From an uncultured Lactobacillus sp. (GTDB taxonomy: Bacteria > Bacillota > Bacilli > Lactobacillales > Lactobacillaceae), in NCBI GenBank assembly GCA_937916845.1, contig CALFSK010000051.1, positions 16,497 through 80,496 of the forward strand: a stretch of DNA of 64,000 bases. Reading direction: 5' to 3'. The position numbers were made by a program, and so were the translations under genes. Numbering within the stretch: the first letter of the stretch is position 1; every line of letters starts with the position of its first letter. Below are positions 26,477 through 35,860 of this stretch, in pieces. A model generated the notes under the pieces. That model made no database searches. It was not told the DNA's origin and was given only the letters and a program-made list of their open reading frames with translations.

Positions 26477-27640
26477 TTAAACCGCCTGGTCGACCGGATT
26501 TAGTACCCCCGCTGAAACGGCTGCTAACATCGCCTTTGCCGCCATCAAGTGGAACTTCGCACCGTAAATCAGCCCGGCATCGTCGCAGCTGTAGTTGGAC
26601 TGATGTAACACACCGGTCCCGCCCGATCCAAGGAAGCCGTAAAACCCAGGGACCCGTTCTTGATACAACGCGAAATCATCGTCCGCATTGCAAGGATGCG
26701 CTGGTACGATGGTCACGGTGTCGGCCAACGCTTTCGCCAGCACGTCCGTTAACGTTTCATCGTTATTGACACAGCTTGGGCCGCGGTCCCATTTGATTTC
26801 CGTCGTCTGACCATTCATCTTGGTCACACCCTCAACAATGTCGTAGAACCGTTCCTTGGCTAATTGACGGTTAGCCGCGCTGAACGTCCGGATGGTTCCC
26901 TTAAACTCCGCTGAATCGGGAATGACGTTAAACGTCGTCCCGGCTTGAACTGCCGCCAACGTCAACACTAACGGCGCATCCGGCGCAATGTTACGACTGC
27001 GAATCGTCTGCAGCGCCGTAATCAATTCCCCTAGCGTGACGATGGGATCGTGACTCGCTTCCGGCATCGCCGCGTGGGAACCGTGCCCCTTAATGGTGAC
27101 GTCAAAGTTATCATTGCTGGCCATCATTGGCCCGGTTTTCAATGCCAGCGTCCCTACTGGGATATCTGGCTGATTATGGAATCCCGCAATGGCTTGGACG
27201 CCGTTTAGCACACCATTTTTAATCATGAGCTTCGCCCCGACGTGCCCTTCTTCACCCGGTTGAAAAATCAATCGGACGGTGCCGTTTAATTCGGCCTCGT
27301 GCGCCTTTAGTAGCCGTGCGCCACCTAGTAACGCTGCAGTATGGAAATCGTGCCCACAAGCGTGCATATGGCCCTTTACCGTGGAAGCAAATGGCAACGC
27401 GGATTTTTCCAAAACGGGTAAGCCGTCAATATCCGCCCGTAACGCGACGGTTGGTTCACCGTGACCGATTTCAGCCACCACCCCGGTCGCCCCGGGATAA
27501 GGTAAAACGCGAACGCCTAGATCCGTCAACGTTTTCTTAATGAGCGCGGTCGTTTTCACCTCGTGTAGTGCGAGTTCCGGATATGAATGGATCTGATGAC
27601 GTAACCCCGTCATCCAAGTCGTTAAATCAGTTGTTGTCAT
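26477..27640 (-). CDS. M20-family metallo-amidohydrolase
   Basis: A 387-residue M20D amidohydrolase of the hippurate/N-acyl-amino-acid hydrolase type. Metal-binding motifs are visible: HMHACGHDFHTAALLGGA (Cys, Asp and His ligands) and QPGEEGHVGA (catalytic Glu pair). The small dimerisation domain lies in the middle (about 180-290). It is the second gene of an operon with a carrier-type membrane protein whose stop is 12 bases upstream. The pair may import and hydrolyse an N-acylated amino acid or peptide; that substrate is inferred. Confidence 0.87.
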   Translation of the reverse strand: MTTTDLTTWMTGLRHQIHSYPELALHEVKTTALIKKTLTDLGVRVLPYPGATGVVAEIGHGEPTVALRADIDGLPVLEKSALPFASTVKGHMHACGHDFHTAALLGGARLLKAHEAELNGTVRLIFQPGEEGHVGAKLMIKNGVLNGVQAIAGFHNQPDIPVGTLALKTGPMMASNDNFDVTIKGHGSHAAMPEASHDPIVTLGELITALQTIRSRNIAPDAPLVLTLAAVQAGTTFNVIPDSAEFKGTIRTFSAANRQLAKERFYDIVEGVTKMNGQTTEIKWDRGPSCVNNDETLTDVLAKALADTVTIVPAHPCNADDDFALYQERVPGFYGFLGSGGTGVLHQSNYSCDDAGLIYGAKFHLMAAKAMLAAVSAGVLNPVDQAV

Positions 27641-27651
27641 AAAAATGCCCC

Positions 27652-28908
27652 CTACAAAATCTTCAAGAATACCGATGCAATAATAACCGACGCGACTGAC
27701 ACGGTCGCAAACCCACCAACTAACATCTTTGGTAGCATGTTATCGAGTAAGTACTTCTTCTCTTTGTCAGTGGAACCCATGATGCTAACAACTTCGTGGG
27801 TCACAATGTAGTCGGCTGGGAAACCAAACAACGCGGTCAACGCGCTGGCAAAAGCCATTTCACGACTGAACCCTAATGGTTTTGCCAATACGGCGGAAGC
27901 TAGGAACATGCCTAGAACGCCTAAGAAGATCAAGGTAACGATTGGGACTAAGATTCCTGATAACATGCTGACCTTAACGATGCTTAAGTTTGAGAAGATG
28001 TAGGCTAGTAATCCGTACATTAACCAGTGGAACACGCCCGCTTTTTCAAGAACGGAATCTTCTAGGAAACCCAGTTGATGGGCAACAACGCCGAAGACCA
28101 AGCAGACGATAAATGCATTGATGGTGCCGTGTAATAAACTAGCGACCCATTCTGCCAATGCCGTGACGATGGCAACCTTAAATAACATAAAGGCTGGTGT
28201 ATCGTAGGCATCGGAAATTTGCCAGCGCCGTAACTTAAACCGAGAAAATGCTTTGCTTGGTGCAATTGCCGTTTCGTTATCCCGTGCACTGTCCGTCACT
28301 TGGGCGGTCGTGTTATTAGTTGCCTGAGCAACTTTGGCATCGTCAACGGCGACGACTGATACTGGATTGGCGTGATATTTCACGAGGAGGCGTTTGCTTT
28401 CGCGCTTTAACATCCATGACGTCAGTGGGTAGCCGAGCATACTATGTACAACGAACATTGCGACCGGATAAGCAACTAAGGCGGTAATGCCTTGGGCTTT
28501 TAAACCAGAAGTCATTAAGAATGCAGCAACTAAACCACCGGTCAACGGTGGCACACTTGCGACAACGGTATGCCAACTAAATAGCAAGCTCCCAACACCC
28601 ATCGCGAGGACTACGGTGCCAATTACACCGGCTAAGGCGATGGTCACGGCCCGCCATTGTTTAAGTAATAGTTTCAAGTCCATAAGGGTCCCCATGTGGA
28701 CTAATAAAACTGCTTGCGTAATTGCAATAAACTGAGTCCCAAAGGAAGCTTGGGGAACAACGTTTTTCGGTACGATCGTCCAGAATCCAATCAAAAATAG
28801 CACAGCCGTAATGAAAACTGACGGGATGAAGGCCCGAGAACGGGTTGAAACCCATTCACCTACCATGATAAAACCCATAACAGTCATTAGCGCAATAATT
28901 GCAGCCAT
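27652..28908 (-). CDS. Multi-spanning carrier, GltS-like symporter candidate
   Basis: A 418-residue membrane protein with about eleven or twelve hydrophobic segments and a charged cytoplasmic loop near residues 175-225. Overall pattern and segments such as VHMGTLMDLKLLLKQ and GGLVAAFLMTSG resemble sodium/glutamate symporter (GltS)-type carriers, but I see no decisive motif. ATG 28908 (MAAIIAL) has GGAG 10 bases upstream; GTG 28917 and ATG 28914 lie too close to it. The M20 hydrolase follows in the same operon, suggesting an amino acid conjugate or peptide substrate. Confidence 0.62.
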   Translation of the reverse strand: MAAIIALMTVMGFIMVGEWVSTRSRAFIPSVFITAVLFLIGFWTIVPKNVVPQASFGTQFIAITQAVLLVHMGTLMDLKLLLKQWRAVTIALAGVIGTVVLAMGVGSLLFSWHTVVASVPPLTGGLVAAFLMTSGLKAQGITALVAYPVAMFVVHSMLGYPLTSWMLKRESKRLLVKYHANPVSVVAVDDAKVAQATNNTTAQVTDSARDNETAIAPSKAFSRFKLRRWQISDAYDTPAFMLFKVAIVTALAEWVASLLHGTINAFIVCLVFGVVAHQLGFLEDSVLEKAGVFHWLMYGLLAYIFSNLSIVKVSMLSGILVPIVTLIFLGVLGMFLASAVLAKPLGFSREMAFASALTALFGFPADYIVTHEVVSIMGSTDKEKKYLLDNMLPKMLVGGFATVSVASVIIASVFLKIL

Positions 28909-28917
28909 AAGCATCAC

Positions 28918-29156
28918 ACTCCATTGAATTATTTATAATTAGTTGGTCATTCATTTTTCTAATTATATTTTAATCATAATCTAACAGATTGCTAACTTAA
29001 TTACGACCCCTTTAGCTAATATCCGACTAAAGCCATTTTTAAAACGGTTTCATCTTTAATTACAATTCTTTTTGCCACCCTTTCATTAAGAATCCAAATC
29101 AAAAATTGGACAAACTATCCTGACGTTTTCAATTTCAAATTATAGATAACAAAAAA
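28918..29156. other. Intergenic stretch upstream of the carrier gene
   Basis: About 240 strongly AT-rich bases between the rplS terminator and the carrier gene. It must hold the carrier promoter; I see no gene and no repeat. Confidence 0.5.
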
Positions 29157-29184
29157 ACGACTAACTGAAAATTCAGCTAGTCGT
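29157..29184 (-). terminator. Terminator after rplS
   Basis: A 12-base-pair stem with one weak pair (29157-29168 with 29173-29184) is followed on the minus strand by seven T residues. Confidence 0.88.
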
Positions 29185-29239
29185 TCTTTGCATTTGAACC
29201 AAGGCTTACGCCACTAATTCAAACTGATTACATTGTAAT

Positions 29240-29596
29240 TTAGTTGCGACGACGTTCTGGGATACGTGCAGCTTTACCATGTAAGTCACGTAAGTAGTAT
29301 AACTTAGCACGACGTACACGACCTTGACGTACAACGTCAATGGCAGCAACCCGAGGTGTGTGTAATGGGAAAGTCCGTTCAACACCGACACCGTTACTGA
29401 TCTTACGAACAGTATAAGTTTCGCTGATTCCTGAACCGTGACGCTTGATTACGACACCTTCGAATAATTGGATCCGTTCACGAGTTCCTTCAACAACACG
29501 GGCGTGAATACGGACCGTATCACCGGCACGGAAATCAGGGATATCTGTCCGGAGTTGGTCATTGGTGATCTTTTCGATCAATTGGTTTTGACGCAT
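29240..29596 (-). CDS. rplS: 50S ribosomal protein L19
   Basis: A 118-residue protein starting [11 protein letters not shown], with the family core [23 protein letters not shown] and the [15 protein letters not shown] segment. L19 lies at the 30S-50S interface. AAGGAAG precedes the ATG. It is last in the rimM-trmD-rplS group, separated from trmD by 116 bases that may hold a leader. Confidence 0.97.
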   Translation of the reverse strand: MRQNQLIEKITNDQLRTDIPDFRAGDTVRIHARVVEGTRERIQLFEGVVIKRHGSGISETYTVRKISNGVGVERTFPLHTPRVAAIDVVRQGRVRRAKLYYLRDLHGKAARIPERRRN

Positions 29597-29599
29597 AAT

Positions 29600-29700
29600 T
29601 TGTATCTTCCTTTCGCCGACATTCGTGACAGCCTGGTCAGCGGAACATCGTTAATGGGCATAATAGCCAATAAATAGAATAACATATTCATTCTAAAGAA
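29600..29700 (-). promoter_or_regulatory. Possible rplS leader
   Basis: The 116-base gap before rplS is larger than other gaps in the group, has little AT-rich promoter sequence near the gene and contains small pairing segments. Firmicute L19 genes often carry an autoregulatory leader here. I cannot confirm the fold by eye. Confidence 0.3.
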
Positions 29701-29712
29701 TGCAAGCTAAAT

Positions 29713-30453
29713 TTAGTGATCCAGCTCGTCAGCCTGGATGTCCGCCAGCATTTGGCGGGCTTTTCCAGACAGTTTCAAATCTTTTAACATATCGGGCCGA
29801 CGCTCATAAGTCCGCTTGAGGGCCTGTGCTAAACGCCAGTCGTCGATTTTTCCATGATCCCCACTGAGCAGGATGTCTGGCACGGGCATGCCGCGAAAAT
29901 CAGCCGGACGCGTGTATTGCGGATATTCTAACAGGCCGCTAGAAAACGAATCGCCAGGGGCAGATTCGGAATTACCTAAAACACCTGGAATCAGTCGCAC
30001 GGTCGCGTCAATCATCACCATGGCGCCTAATTCACCGCCTGTTAAGACGTAGTCGCCCAGTGAGACCTCATCCGTCACAAGTGACCGAATACGTTCGTCA
30101 TAGCCCTCGTAGTGGCCACAGATAAACGTGAGGTGGTCTTCTTTTGCAAAGTCCTCCGCCACGTGCTGGTTAAACTGCACACCCGCAGGATCTAACAATA
30201 TGACCCGCCCCTTGGACGGATGTTTCTTTTGAACGTCGTCTAAGGCGTCAAAGATGGGCTGAGGCTGTAGCAACATCCCGGCCCCGCCACCATACGGATA
30301 GTCATCGACGTGGTTATGCTTGTCAGTCGTGTAATCACGAAAGTTCGTCACGTCCACATTGATAACGTCTTTTTCGATGGCGTTACCAATCATCGATTCG
30401 TGCAACGGTCCTTCAAACATTCCTGGAAACAGGCTTAAGATATCGATTTGCAT
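29713..30453 (-). CDS. trmD: tRNA (guanine-N1)-methyltransferase
   Basis: A 246-residue SPOUT methyltransferase making m1G37 in tRNA, needed to prevent +1 frameshifting. Characteristic segments: LSLFPGMF near the start, [11 protein letters not shown], the trefoil-knot SAM site [12 protein letters not shown] and [11 protein letters not shown]. It overlaps the stop of rimM by one base, indicating translational coupling. Confidence 0.97.
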   Translation of the reverse strand: MQIDILSLFPGMFEGPLHESMIGNAIEKDVINVDVTNFRDYTTDKHNHVDDYPYGGGAGMLLQPQPIFDALDDVQKKHPSKGRVILLDPAGVQFNQHVAEDFAKEDHLTFICGHYEGYDERIRSLVTDEVSLGDYVLTGGELGAMVMIDATVRLIPGVLGNSESAPGDSFSSGLLEYPQYTRPADFRGMPVPDILLSGDHGKIDDWRLAQALKRTYERRPDMLKDLKLSGKARQMLADIQADELDH

Positions 30454-30977
30454 TAGTCGATCAGCCCTTCCATCAGTTCAACTGTGACAACGCCAGCGTC
30501 TAAATCAACCGTTTTAATCACTTGTGGAATTTTTGGTAAGAGGACGTCGTCTTGACCGTGGTCACGTTGAACGACCCAAACGTCATTGGCACCCGGTGAC
30601 AAAATTTCTTTGATTTTACCTAAGGTTTCGCCATCCGTCGTGACAACGGACAAACCGATGATTTGATGGTAATAGTATTCACCTGCTGGTAGCTTGTGTA
30701 ATTCCTCAGCCTTTACCATGATTGTCCAGCCTTTGTACTGCTCAACGTCATTAATGTTACCAAGCCCTTTAAATGTCAGAAAAAAGAGCCCCTTTTGTTG
30801 ACGTGACGTGGCAATCGTTAACGTGACACCGTTCGTGGTCTGGTCTGGTGATTTAAACAAAGTCACTTGCTGCCCCACTTTAAATCGCTTTTTAGGAAAA
30901 TCAGTAATCACAACGACCTTCACTTCACCGCGAATACCGTGCGTGTTTACTAGTGTTCCAATCCGATAATAATCCAT
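30453..30977 (-). CDS. rimM: 16S rRNA processing protein
   Basis: A 174-residue 30S maturation factor. The N-terminal RimM barrel begins [18 protein letters not shown] and the C-terminal PRC-barrel includes [13 protein letters not shown] and [22 protein letters not shown]. It is coupled to trmD and is the first gene after repeat A copy 2. Confidence 0.96.
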   Translation of the reverse strand: MDYYRIGTLVNTHGIRGEVKVVVITDFPKKRFKVGQQVTLFKSPDQTTNGVTLTIATSRQQKGLFFLTFKGLGNINDVEQYKGWTIMVKAEELHKLPAGEYYYHQIIGLSVVTTDGETLGKIKEILSPGANDVWVVQRDHGQDDVLLPKIPQVIKTVDLDAGVVTVELMEGLID

Positions 30978-31112
30978 CTAATCCCTCCTTAAATCGTTCT
31001 ATTTTTAATTTAATTATATTTTTTTAGCTACTACAAATTAGTCCCTTGTGGTCTCCTCTATCACTGACAGGTTCAACCATCCTACTATATTAATAAAATT
31101 GCCTGTAGCGAA

Positions 31113-31273
31113 GTCGATTAGGACTGGTGTGCTGTGTCGGCGAGATTAGCTGGCGCTTCTTAGCAGCTAACCTCGCGGGGCGATTCAAAGACGTGGTCTA
31201 TCGGCTTTGAATCGAGGTTCCAGACCGCACTATGGCTGGAACCGTCCCCCACAGCACACCGGCCCTAATCGAC
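31113..31273. repeat. Structured repeat A, copy 2
   Basis: The outer arms 31113-31136 and 31250-31273 pair over 24 bases with one mismatch and one G-U pair. The inner hairpins are 31140-31152/31164-31176, 31181-31190/31205-31214, and a third GGTTCCAG/CTGGAACC. It lies between khpA and rimM. Confidence 0.88.
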
Positions 31274-31325
31274 GAAGCGACCACTGTCCGATACAGGGTC
31301 TCAGACCTTTTAGCCTTTAGATAAG

Positions 31326-31371
31326 TAATAAAAAAGCTCTTAAACAAAACATCGCTGCTTGCTCAAGAGTT
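31326..31371 (-). terminator. Terminator overlapping the khpA stop
   Basis: On the minus strand AAACTCTT, which includes the last khpA codons, pairs with AAGAGCTTT and is followed by TTTTTTATT. Transcription from rpsP-khpA therefore largely ends before repeat A and rimM. Confidence 0.75.
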
Positions 31372-31620
31372 TTTTTGTTGTCCGTCTTCGATCGTAAGCC
31401 GGACACGTTTAGGTCCTGAAACGCGGACACTATACACAATCGTCCGAATTGCAGAAGCAACCCGTCCCTGGCGACCAATCACCCGTCCAATATCTTCGGG
31501 GTTAACCGTTAAGTTATATTCAAGGTACCGTTGAGTTTCCTTAAAAGTAACTTGGATATCATCAGGATGTTGGACCAAAGGCGTGACAACCGTGGTGATT
31601 AAAGCTTTAATATCTGCCAT
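31363..31620 (-). CDS. khpA: KH-domain RNA-binding protein KhpA
   Basis: An 85-residue protein that is essentially one KH domain, with the nucleic-acid loop VIGRQGRVASAIRTIV. In streptococci and lactobacilli KhpA pairs with KhpB to bind small RNAs and influence cell division and wall growth. The 17-base gap after rpsP shows an operon. The final codons form part of the terminator stem. Confidence 0.93.
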   Translation of the reverse strand: MADIKALITTVVTPLVQHPDDIQVTFKETQRYLEYNLTVNPEDIGRVIGRQGRVASAIRTIVYSVRVSGPKRVRLTIEDGQQKNS

Positions 31621-31637
31621 GATCTATTACCGCTTTA

Positions 31638-31910
31638 TTATTTAGTGTACTTTGCTTCGTGGTACTTCTTCATGATACCGGCTTTGGATAAAATATTCTT
31701 AACCGTATCTGAAGGTTGCGCACCGTTGTTCAACCAACCGAGGATATCTTCCTCTTCAAGCTTAACTTGGGCTGGTTCAGTAAGTGGGTTGTATGTGCCG
31801 ACTTGGGCGATAAAACGACCATCACGTGGTGACCGTGAGTCTGCTACGACAATCCGGTAAAATGGATTTTTCTTTGAACCCATCCGCTTTAGACGAATCT
31901 TGACTGACAT
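31638..31910 (-). CDS. rpsP: 30S ribosomal protein S16
   Basis: A 90-residue protein with the typical start [26 protein letters not shown] and the [14 protein letters not shown] segment. S16 aids 30S assembly. It is in the ylxM-ffh-rpsP-khpA group. Confidence 0.97.
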   Translation of the reverse strand: MSVKIRLKRMGSKKNPFYRIVVADSRSPRDGRFIAQVGTYNPLTEPAQVKLEEEDILGWLNNGAQPSDTVKNILSKAGIMKKYHEAKYTK

Positions 31911-32006
31911 TTAAACACCTCCCGAATTCTTTAACAGGTAATAATATACCAGTAAATCAATAGCTTGTAAAGGACTTTTTCTTGACAGGCTAAAAAATCT
32001 TTTAAA

Positions 32007-33455
32007 CTAGCGTTTCCGACGGCGCATTGCCTTAGCTAAACGCTTTTGTTTTGTCTTCTTAGTTTGCCGCACCATGCGCTTCATGGCCATTTGCTGCATC
32101 TTACCACCGATACCGCCGCCATTACCGCCCATCAGACCTTCCATGCCGGCAAAGTTACCCTTGGACATTTGGTTCATCATCTTTTTGGTTTGGTTAAATT
32201 GTTTGATCATCCGGTTAACTTCATGAATTGGCCGCCCAGAACCAGCTGCAATCCGCCGGCGCCGTGAAGGATTCAATAAGTCGGGGTCAGCTTTTTCCTG
32301 TTTAGTCATCGAATAAACGATGGCCCGCACATGTGCGATGTCTTTAGGATCCATGTTGACATTCTTCATGGCCGGATTGTTAGCCATTCCGGGGATCATT
32401 TTCATGATATCTTCCATGCTCCCCATCTTGTCAACTTGGTCTAGTTGCGCAAGAAAATCGTTAAAGTCGAAACTATTCTCCTGAATCTTCAGGTTCATCT
32501 TTTCGGCTTCTTTTTCATCATACTGCTTTTGCGCCTTTTCAATCAGCGTCAGCATGTCACCCATACCAAGAATTCGATCCGCCATCCGGTCTGGATGGAA
32601 GACGTCGAGGTCGGTCATCTTTTCACCTTGACCAACGAACTTGATAGGTTTGCCCGTCACGGCCCGAATAGAGAGTGCGGCCCCACCACGGGTATCCCCG
32701 TCTAACTTGGTCAAAACAACCCCGGTCACGTCTAACTTACCGTTAAACCCTTCGGCCGTGTTAACGGCATTTTGCCCAGTCATGGCATCGATCACTAACA
32801 GGATTTCGTCAGGATGGACTAAATCCTTGATGTTAGCTAATTCATTCATTAACTGTTCGTCAATTTGTAAACGACCAGCCGTATCAATGAAGACGTAGTC
32901 ATTATGGTTTTCTTTTGCGTGAGCCATCCCTTGACGCACGATTTCAACTGGATCAACGTCCGTTCCCATTTCAAAGACCGGTACGCCAATTTGGTCCCCA
33001 ACTTGTTGTAATTGTTGGATCGCAGCGGGACGGTAAACGTCGGCCGCAATCATTAATGGCCGCGCGTTTTCTTCATTTTTGAGTTTGAGTGCTAACTTCC
33101 CAACGGTCGTCGTTTTCCCGGCCCCTTGAAGCCCGGCCATCATAATAACGGTTGGAATTTTATCCGATTTGTTCAGCGGGACGGCCGTTTCACCCATCGT
33201 TTTCGTTAATTCTTCATTAACGATCTTAACGATTTGTTGCGCTGGATTTAAACCTTCCAGTACTTTTGCCCCGAGGGCGCGGTCGCGGACCGTTTTAACA
33301 AAGTCCTTAACGACTGAAAAGTTAACGTCGGCTTCCAACAACGCGAGGCGAATTTCGCGCATCGTTTGCCGTAAGTCGCTTTCTGAGACCTTCCCCTTAC
33401 GTCGGAGATTGGTCATTGCTTTTTGTAAACGTTCTGTTAGGCCTTCAAATGCCAT
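32007..33455 (-). CDS. ffh: Signal recognition particle GTPase
   Basis: A 482-residue SRP54. It has the N domain (1-90), the GTPase G domain with P-loop GLQGAGKTTTVGKLA, DTAGRL and TKLDGDTRGGAA, and the Met-rich M domain (about 300-482) that binds 4.5S RNA and signal sequences (SGRPIHEVNRMIKQF). ATG 33455 (MAFEGL) is 6 bases from AGGTG; the GTG at 33464 overlaps that site and is rejected. The neighbour ylxM ends 21 bases upstream. Confidence 0.97.
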   Translation of the reverse strand: MAFEGLTERLQKAMTNLRRKGKVSESDLRQTMREIRLALLEADVNFSVVKDFVKTVRDRALGAKVLEGLNPAQQIVKIVNEELTKTMGETAVPLNKSDKIPTVIMMAGLQGAGKTTTVGKLALKLKNEENARPLMIAADVYRPAAIQQLQQVGDQIGVPVFEMGTDVDPVEIVRQGMAHAKENHNDYVFIDTAGRLQIDEQLMNELANIKDLVHPDEILLVIDAMTGQNAVNTAEGFNGKLDVTGVVLTKLDGDTRGGAALSIRAVTGKPIKFVGQGEKMTDLDVFHPDRMADRILGMGDMLTLIEKAQKQYDEKEAEKMNLKIQENSFDFNDFLAQLDQVDKMGSMEDIMKMIPGMANNPAMKNVNMDPKDIAHVRAIVYSMTKQEKADPDLLNPSRRRRIAAGSGRPIHEVNRMIKQFNQTKKMMNQMSKGNFAGMEGLMGGNGGGIGGKMQQMAMKRMVRQTKKTKQKRLAKAMRRRKR

Positions 33456-33476
33456 CAGTGTCACCTAACCTTTATA

Positions 33477-33824
33477 TTATTCTGAGTCAGCTTCTAAGCT
33501 AACTAGTTGTTGAATCATCTTAATTAACGTTGCATCACCGTGGTAATGCGCTTTGATATAGTCAGAAATAGCGTCGACTTCGTGGTTACGTTCCACAAAA
33601 TCATGGTACAAGCTAAGTTTGGCTTCATAACCTTCTAAAATCTTTTCGGTCCGTTTGATATTATCATAGACCGCTTGGCGTGAGACCGAAAACTCGGCCG
33701 CAATTTCACCTAAGGAATAGTCATCGCCGTAGTACAGTTGAATATATTCTTTTTGTTTCGTCGTTAATAACGGTTCATAAAACTCAAATAACGAGTTAAT
33801 CCGATAATTTTTTTCAATTTCCAT
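33477..33824 (-). CDS. ylxM: YlxM-type helix-turn-helix protein
   Basis: A 115-residue protein with a sigma-70-region-4-like helix-turn-helix ([23 protein letters not shown]) and a C-terminal helix. YlxM is encoded next to ffh throughout Firmicutes and assists SRP function in streptococci. It is first in the ffh group; repeat B copy 2 lies between it and ftsY. Confidence 0.93.
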   Translation of the reverse strand: MEIEKNYRINSLFEFYEPLLTTKQKEYIQLYYGDDYSLGEIAAEFSVSRQAVYDNIKRTEKILEGYEAKLSLYHDFVERNHEVDAISDYIKAHYHGDATLIKMIQQLVSLEADSE

Positions 33825-34044
33825 GCGGTGACTCCTCGCGCGATATTCTCAGACTACATACTAGTTAAGATTACCGATTTTAGTAGGATTCGTCAACTCT
33901 CAGCCGCCATTTTCATATAAAAAATGAAAGGGCGCTCATTTGTGTCTAGTTTTAGTTTCAATAATCGTCAGCTACCCGGACTAAAAAATCACTCAATCTA
34001 AAATTAGCGTCAACACAGTAACCGTAATTGTTATTTTCAAATTG

Positions 34045-34062
34045 GCCGTTCCGTCGGACAAC
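34045..34062. repeat. Remnant of repeat A end
   Basis: The stretch GCCGTTCCGTCGGACAA resembles the outer edge of repeat A (GCTCCGTTGGATA at 3205; CCGCTCCGTCGGGTA at 44066). It lies 44 bases before repeat B copy 2 and suggests an A unit was deleted here. Confidence 0.45.
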
Positions 34063-34105
34063 TTTACGATTAATTATGACATCAATAATCTGTTGGATGA
34101 TCGGA

Positions 34106-34274
34106 GGTTGGCGCTGATGACATCGGTCGTGAAGGTGGCCTTGACCGGTGATTTTCCGGTCTTAGGCCACGGACGGTCCGGGACAATTGCGTTTTTTGCA
34201 ACTGTTCCGGGCGAGGGGCAAGACGTTTCTCAGGCTTGACCTGGTCCCACGACCGCATATCATCAGCGCCAACC
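34106..34274. repeat. Structured repeat B, copy 2
   Basis: A perfect 15-base-pair outer stem (34106-34120 with 34260-34274) encloses the GGTCGTG/CACGACC stem and at least three hairpins. The outer stem differs from copy 4 at two positions and both partners change together. Confidence 0.88.
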
Positions 34275-34318
34275 GGAACAAATTATAGCGTTTGCCATTT
34301 TTCTTAGACTCAAATACA

Positions 34319-34357
34319 AAAGATGGCCCTTAAGAGCGAGTCCTAAGCACCATCTTG
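34319..34357 (-). terminator. Terminator after ftsY
   Basis: AAGATGG and CCATCTT arms with a longer imperfect stem are followed by TTTTGTATTT on the minus strand, just past the ftsY stop. Confidence 0.68.
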
Positions 34358-34366
34358 ATTATTCAT

Positions 34367-35833
34367 TTAGGCTGTGATGACATCTTTAAATAGCCCGTAG
34401 ACAAAGTCGTTGGCGTTAAATGGCCGTAAATCAGTCACTTTTTCACCTAGACCAACGTATTTCACAGCGAGGTGCAGTTCGTTTCGAATCGCTAACACGA
34501 TCCCACCACGAGCCGTCCCGTCGAGTTTCGTCAAAACGATGCCACTCACGTCCGTAGACTGCTTGAACAGTTTTGCCTGGTTCAACGCATTCTGCCCAGT
34601 TGTGGCATCCAACACTAGTAAGACTTCGTGCGGTGCGTCCGGAATTTCACGCGTGATGACCCGTTTGATCTTTTCCAACTCATTCATCAAGTTGACTTTG
34701 TTTTGCAACCGACCGGCGGTATCAACGAATAACACGTCGTAATCTTCCGCCTTAGCTTTCTTGACCGCGTCAAAACAAACCGAGGCTGGATCACTCTTCT
34801 CAGGACCAGCGACAACGTCAACGCCGTCCCGTTCGCCCCAAACTTGTAATTGTTGAATGGCACCCGCCCGGAACGTGTCACAGGCAGCCAACAGAACTTT
34901 TTTGTCCTGCTGTTTATACATGTTTGCCATTTTACCGATGGTCGTCGTCTTACCGGCCCCGTTGACCCCAACAAACAGGATCACGGTTGGGCCGCTTTTT
35001 GCCATGTGAATCGAATTATCTTCGCCTTTACCGGCTTCACCGTACATATCGACTAACTTTTCAACGATAACGCTAGAAATTTCTTTCTTGCTCTTAACGT
35101 TTTGAAGCTTTACTTCGTCACGTAACTCGTCACTGATCCGCATCGCCGTTTCATAACCGACATCGGATTCAATCAACGTGTCTTCCAAATCGTCGAAGAA
35201 ACTCTCGTCAACGTGGCGGAAGTTGGCCAAAAAGGCGTTGATACGATCGCCAAAGGTCTTCCGGGACTTCTTCAAACCTTCGTCGTAACGTTCAGCCTCC
35301 GTTGGTTCGGCTTCACTGTCAGCTGGGGCCTCAGATTCAGCCACAGCCGCACTGGTTGCTGCTGAGACCACTTCTGGCGCGTCACTCGTCTCATCTACAG
35401 TGACCGCTGCTTCACTAGCAGGCGCTGCTTCGGCCGCACTTTGACTCGCAACCGCTGCTTTTAAAGCTGCAATTGACTTCGCAACGGCTTCACTAGCCGT
35501 TAATTGGGGTGCTGCTGAAGATTCAGCTTCCGTTGAGGCTACGTCACTGTCAGGTGCTTGTGACGCCGTTGCTGATTCAGCTGCGACTGATTCTACGACG
35601 GGGGCTTCGGAAACGACTTGGGCCGAAACGGGCGCCTCAGAAACTGGGGCTTCACTACTAGCTACTGGACTCTCGACTGGCGCACTGCTAGCAGCGGCGC
35701 TTTCAACGTCACTAGTACCAGCACTCGCCTGACTAGTTTCACTGTCAACAGCTTCACTAGCTGCCGCGCTTGCTTGGGATTCTTCAGATTCAGGTAAACT
35801 GAATGCTTTTTTCAGGCGACTAAACAGTCCCAT
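34367..35833 (-). CDS. ftsY: Signal recognition particle receptor
   Basis: A 488-residue SRP receptor. The NG domain fills the C-terminal 290 residues: P-loop GVNGAGKTTTIGKMA, DTAGRLQ, TKLDGTARGG and a C-terminal GLGEKVTDLRPF. After a short amphipathic start (MGLFSRLKKAF) comes an exceptionally long acidic region of nearly 170 residues, rich in Ala, Ser, Glu, Val and Pro (ASSEAPVSEAPVSAQV type). ATG 35833 has GGAAG 8 bases upstream; GTG 35842 is too close to it. It is the last gene of the smc-ftsY pair. Confidence 0.96.
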   Translation of the reverse strand: MGLFSRLKKAFSLPESEESQASAAASEAVDSETSQASAGTSDVESAAASSAPVESPVASSEAPVSEAPVSAQVVSEAPVVESVAAESATASQAPDSDVASTEAESSAAPQLTASEAVAKSIAALKAAVASQSAAEAAPASEAAVTVDETSDAPEVVSAATSAAVAESEAPADSEAEPTEAERYDEGLKKSRKTFGDRINAFLANFRHVDESFFDDLEDTLIESDVGYETAMRISDELRDEVKLQNVKSKKEISSVIVEKLVDMYGEAGKGEDNSIHMAKSGPTVILFVGVNGAGKTTTIGKMANMYKQQDKKVLLAACDTFRAGAIQQLQVWGERDGVDVVAGPEKSDPASVCFDAVKKAKAEDYDVLFVDTAGRLQNKVNLMNELEKIKRVITREIPDAPHEVLLVLDATTGQNALNQAKLFKQSTDVSGIVLTKLDGTARGGIVLAIRNELHLAVKYVGLGEKVTDLRPFNANDFVYGLFKDVITA

Positions 35834-35860
35834 ATTGAACACTTCCTTTTCTTATTTGAA

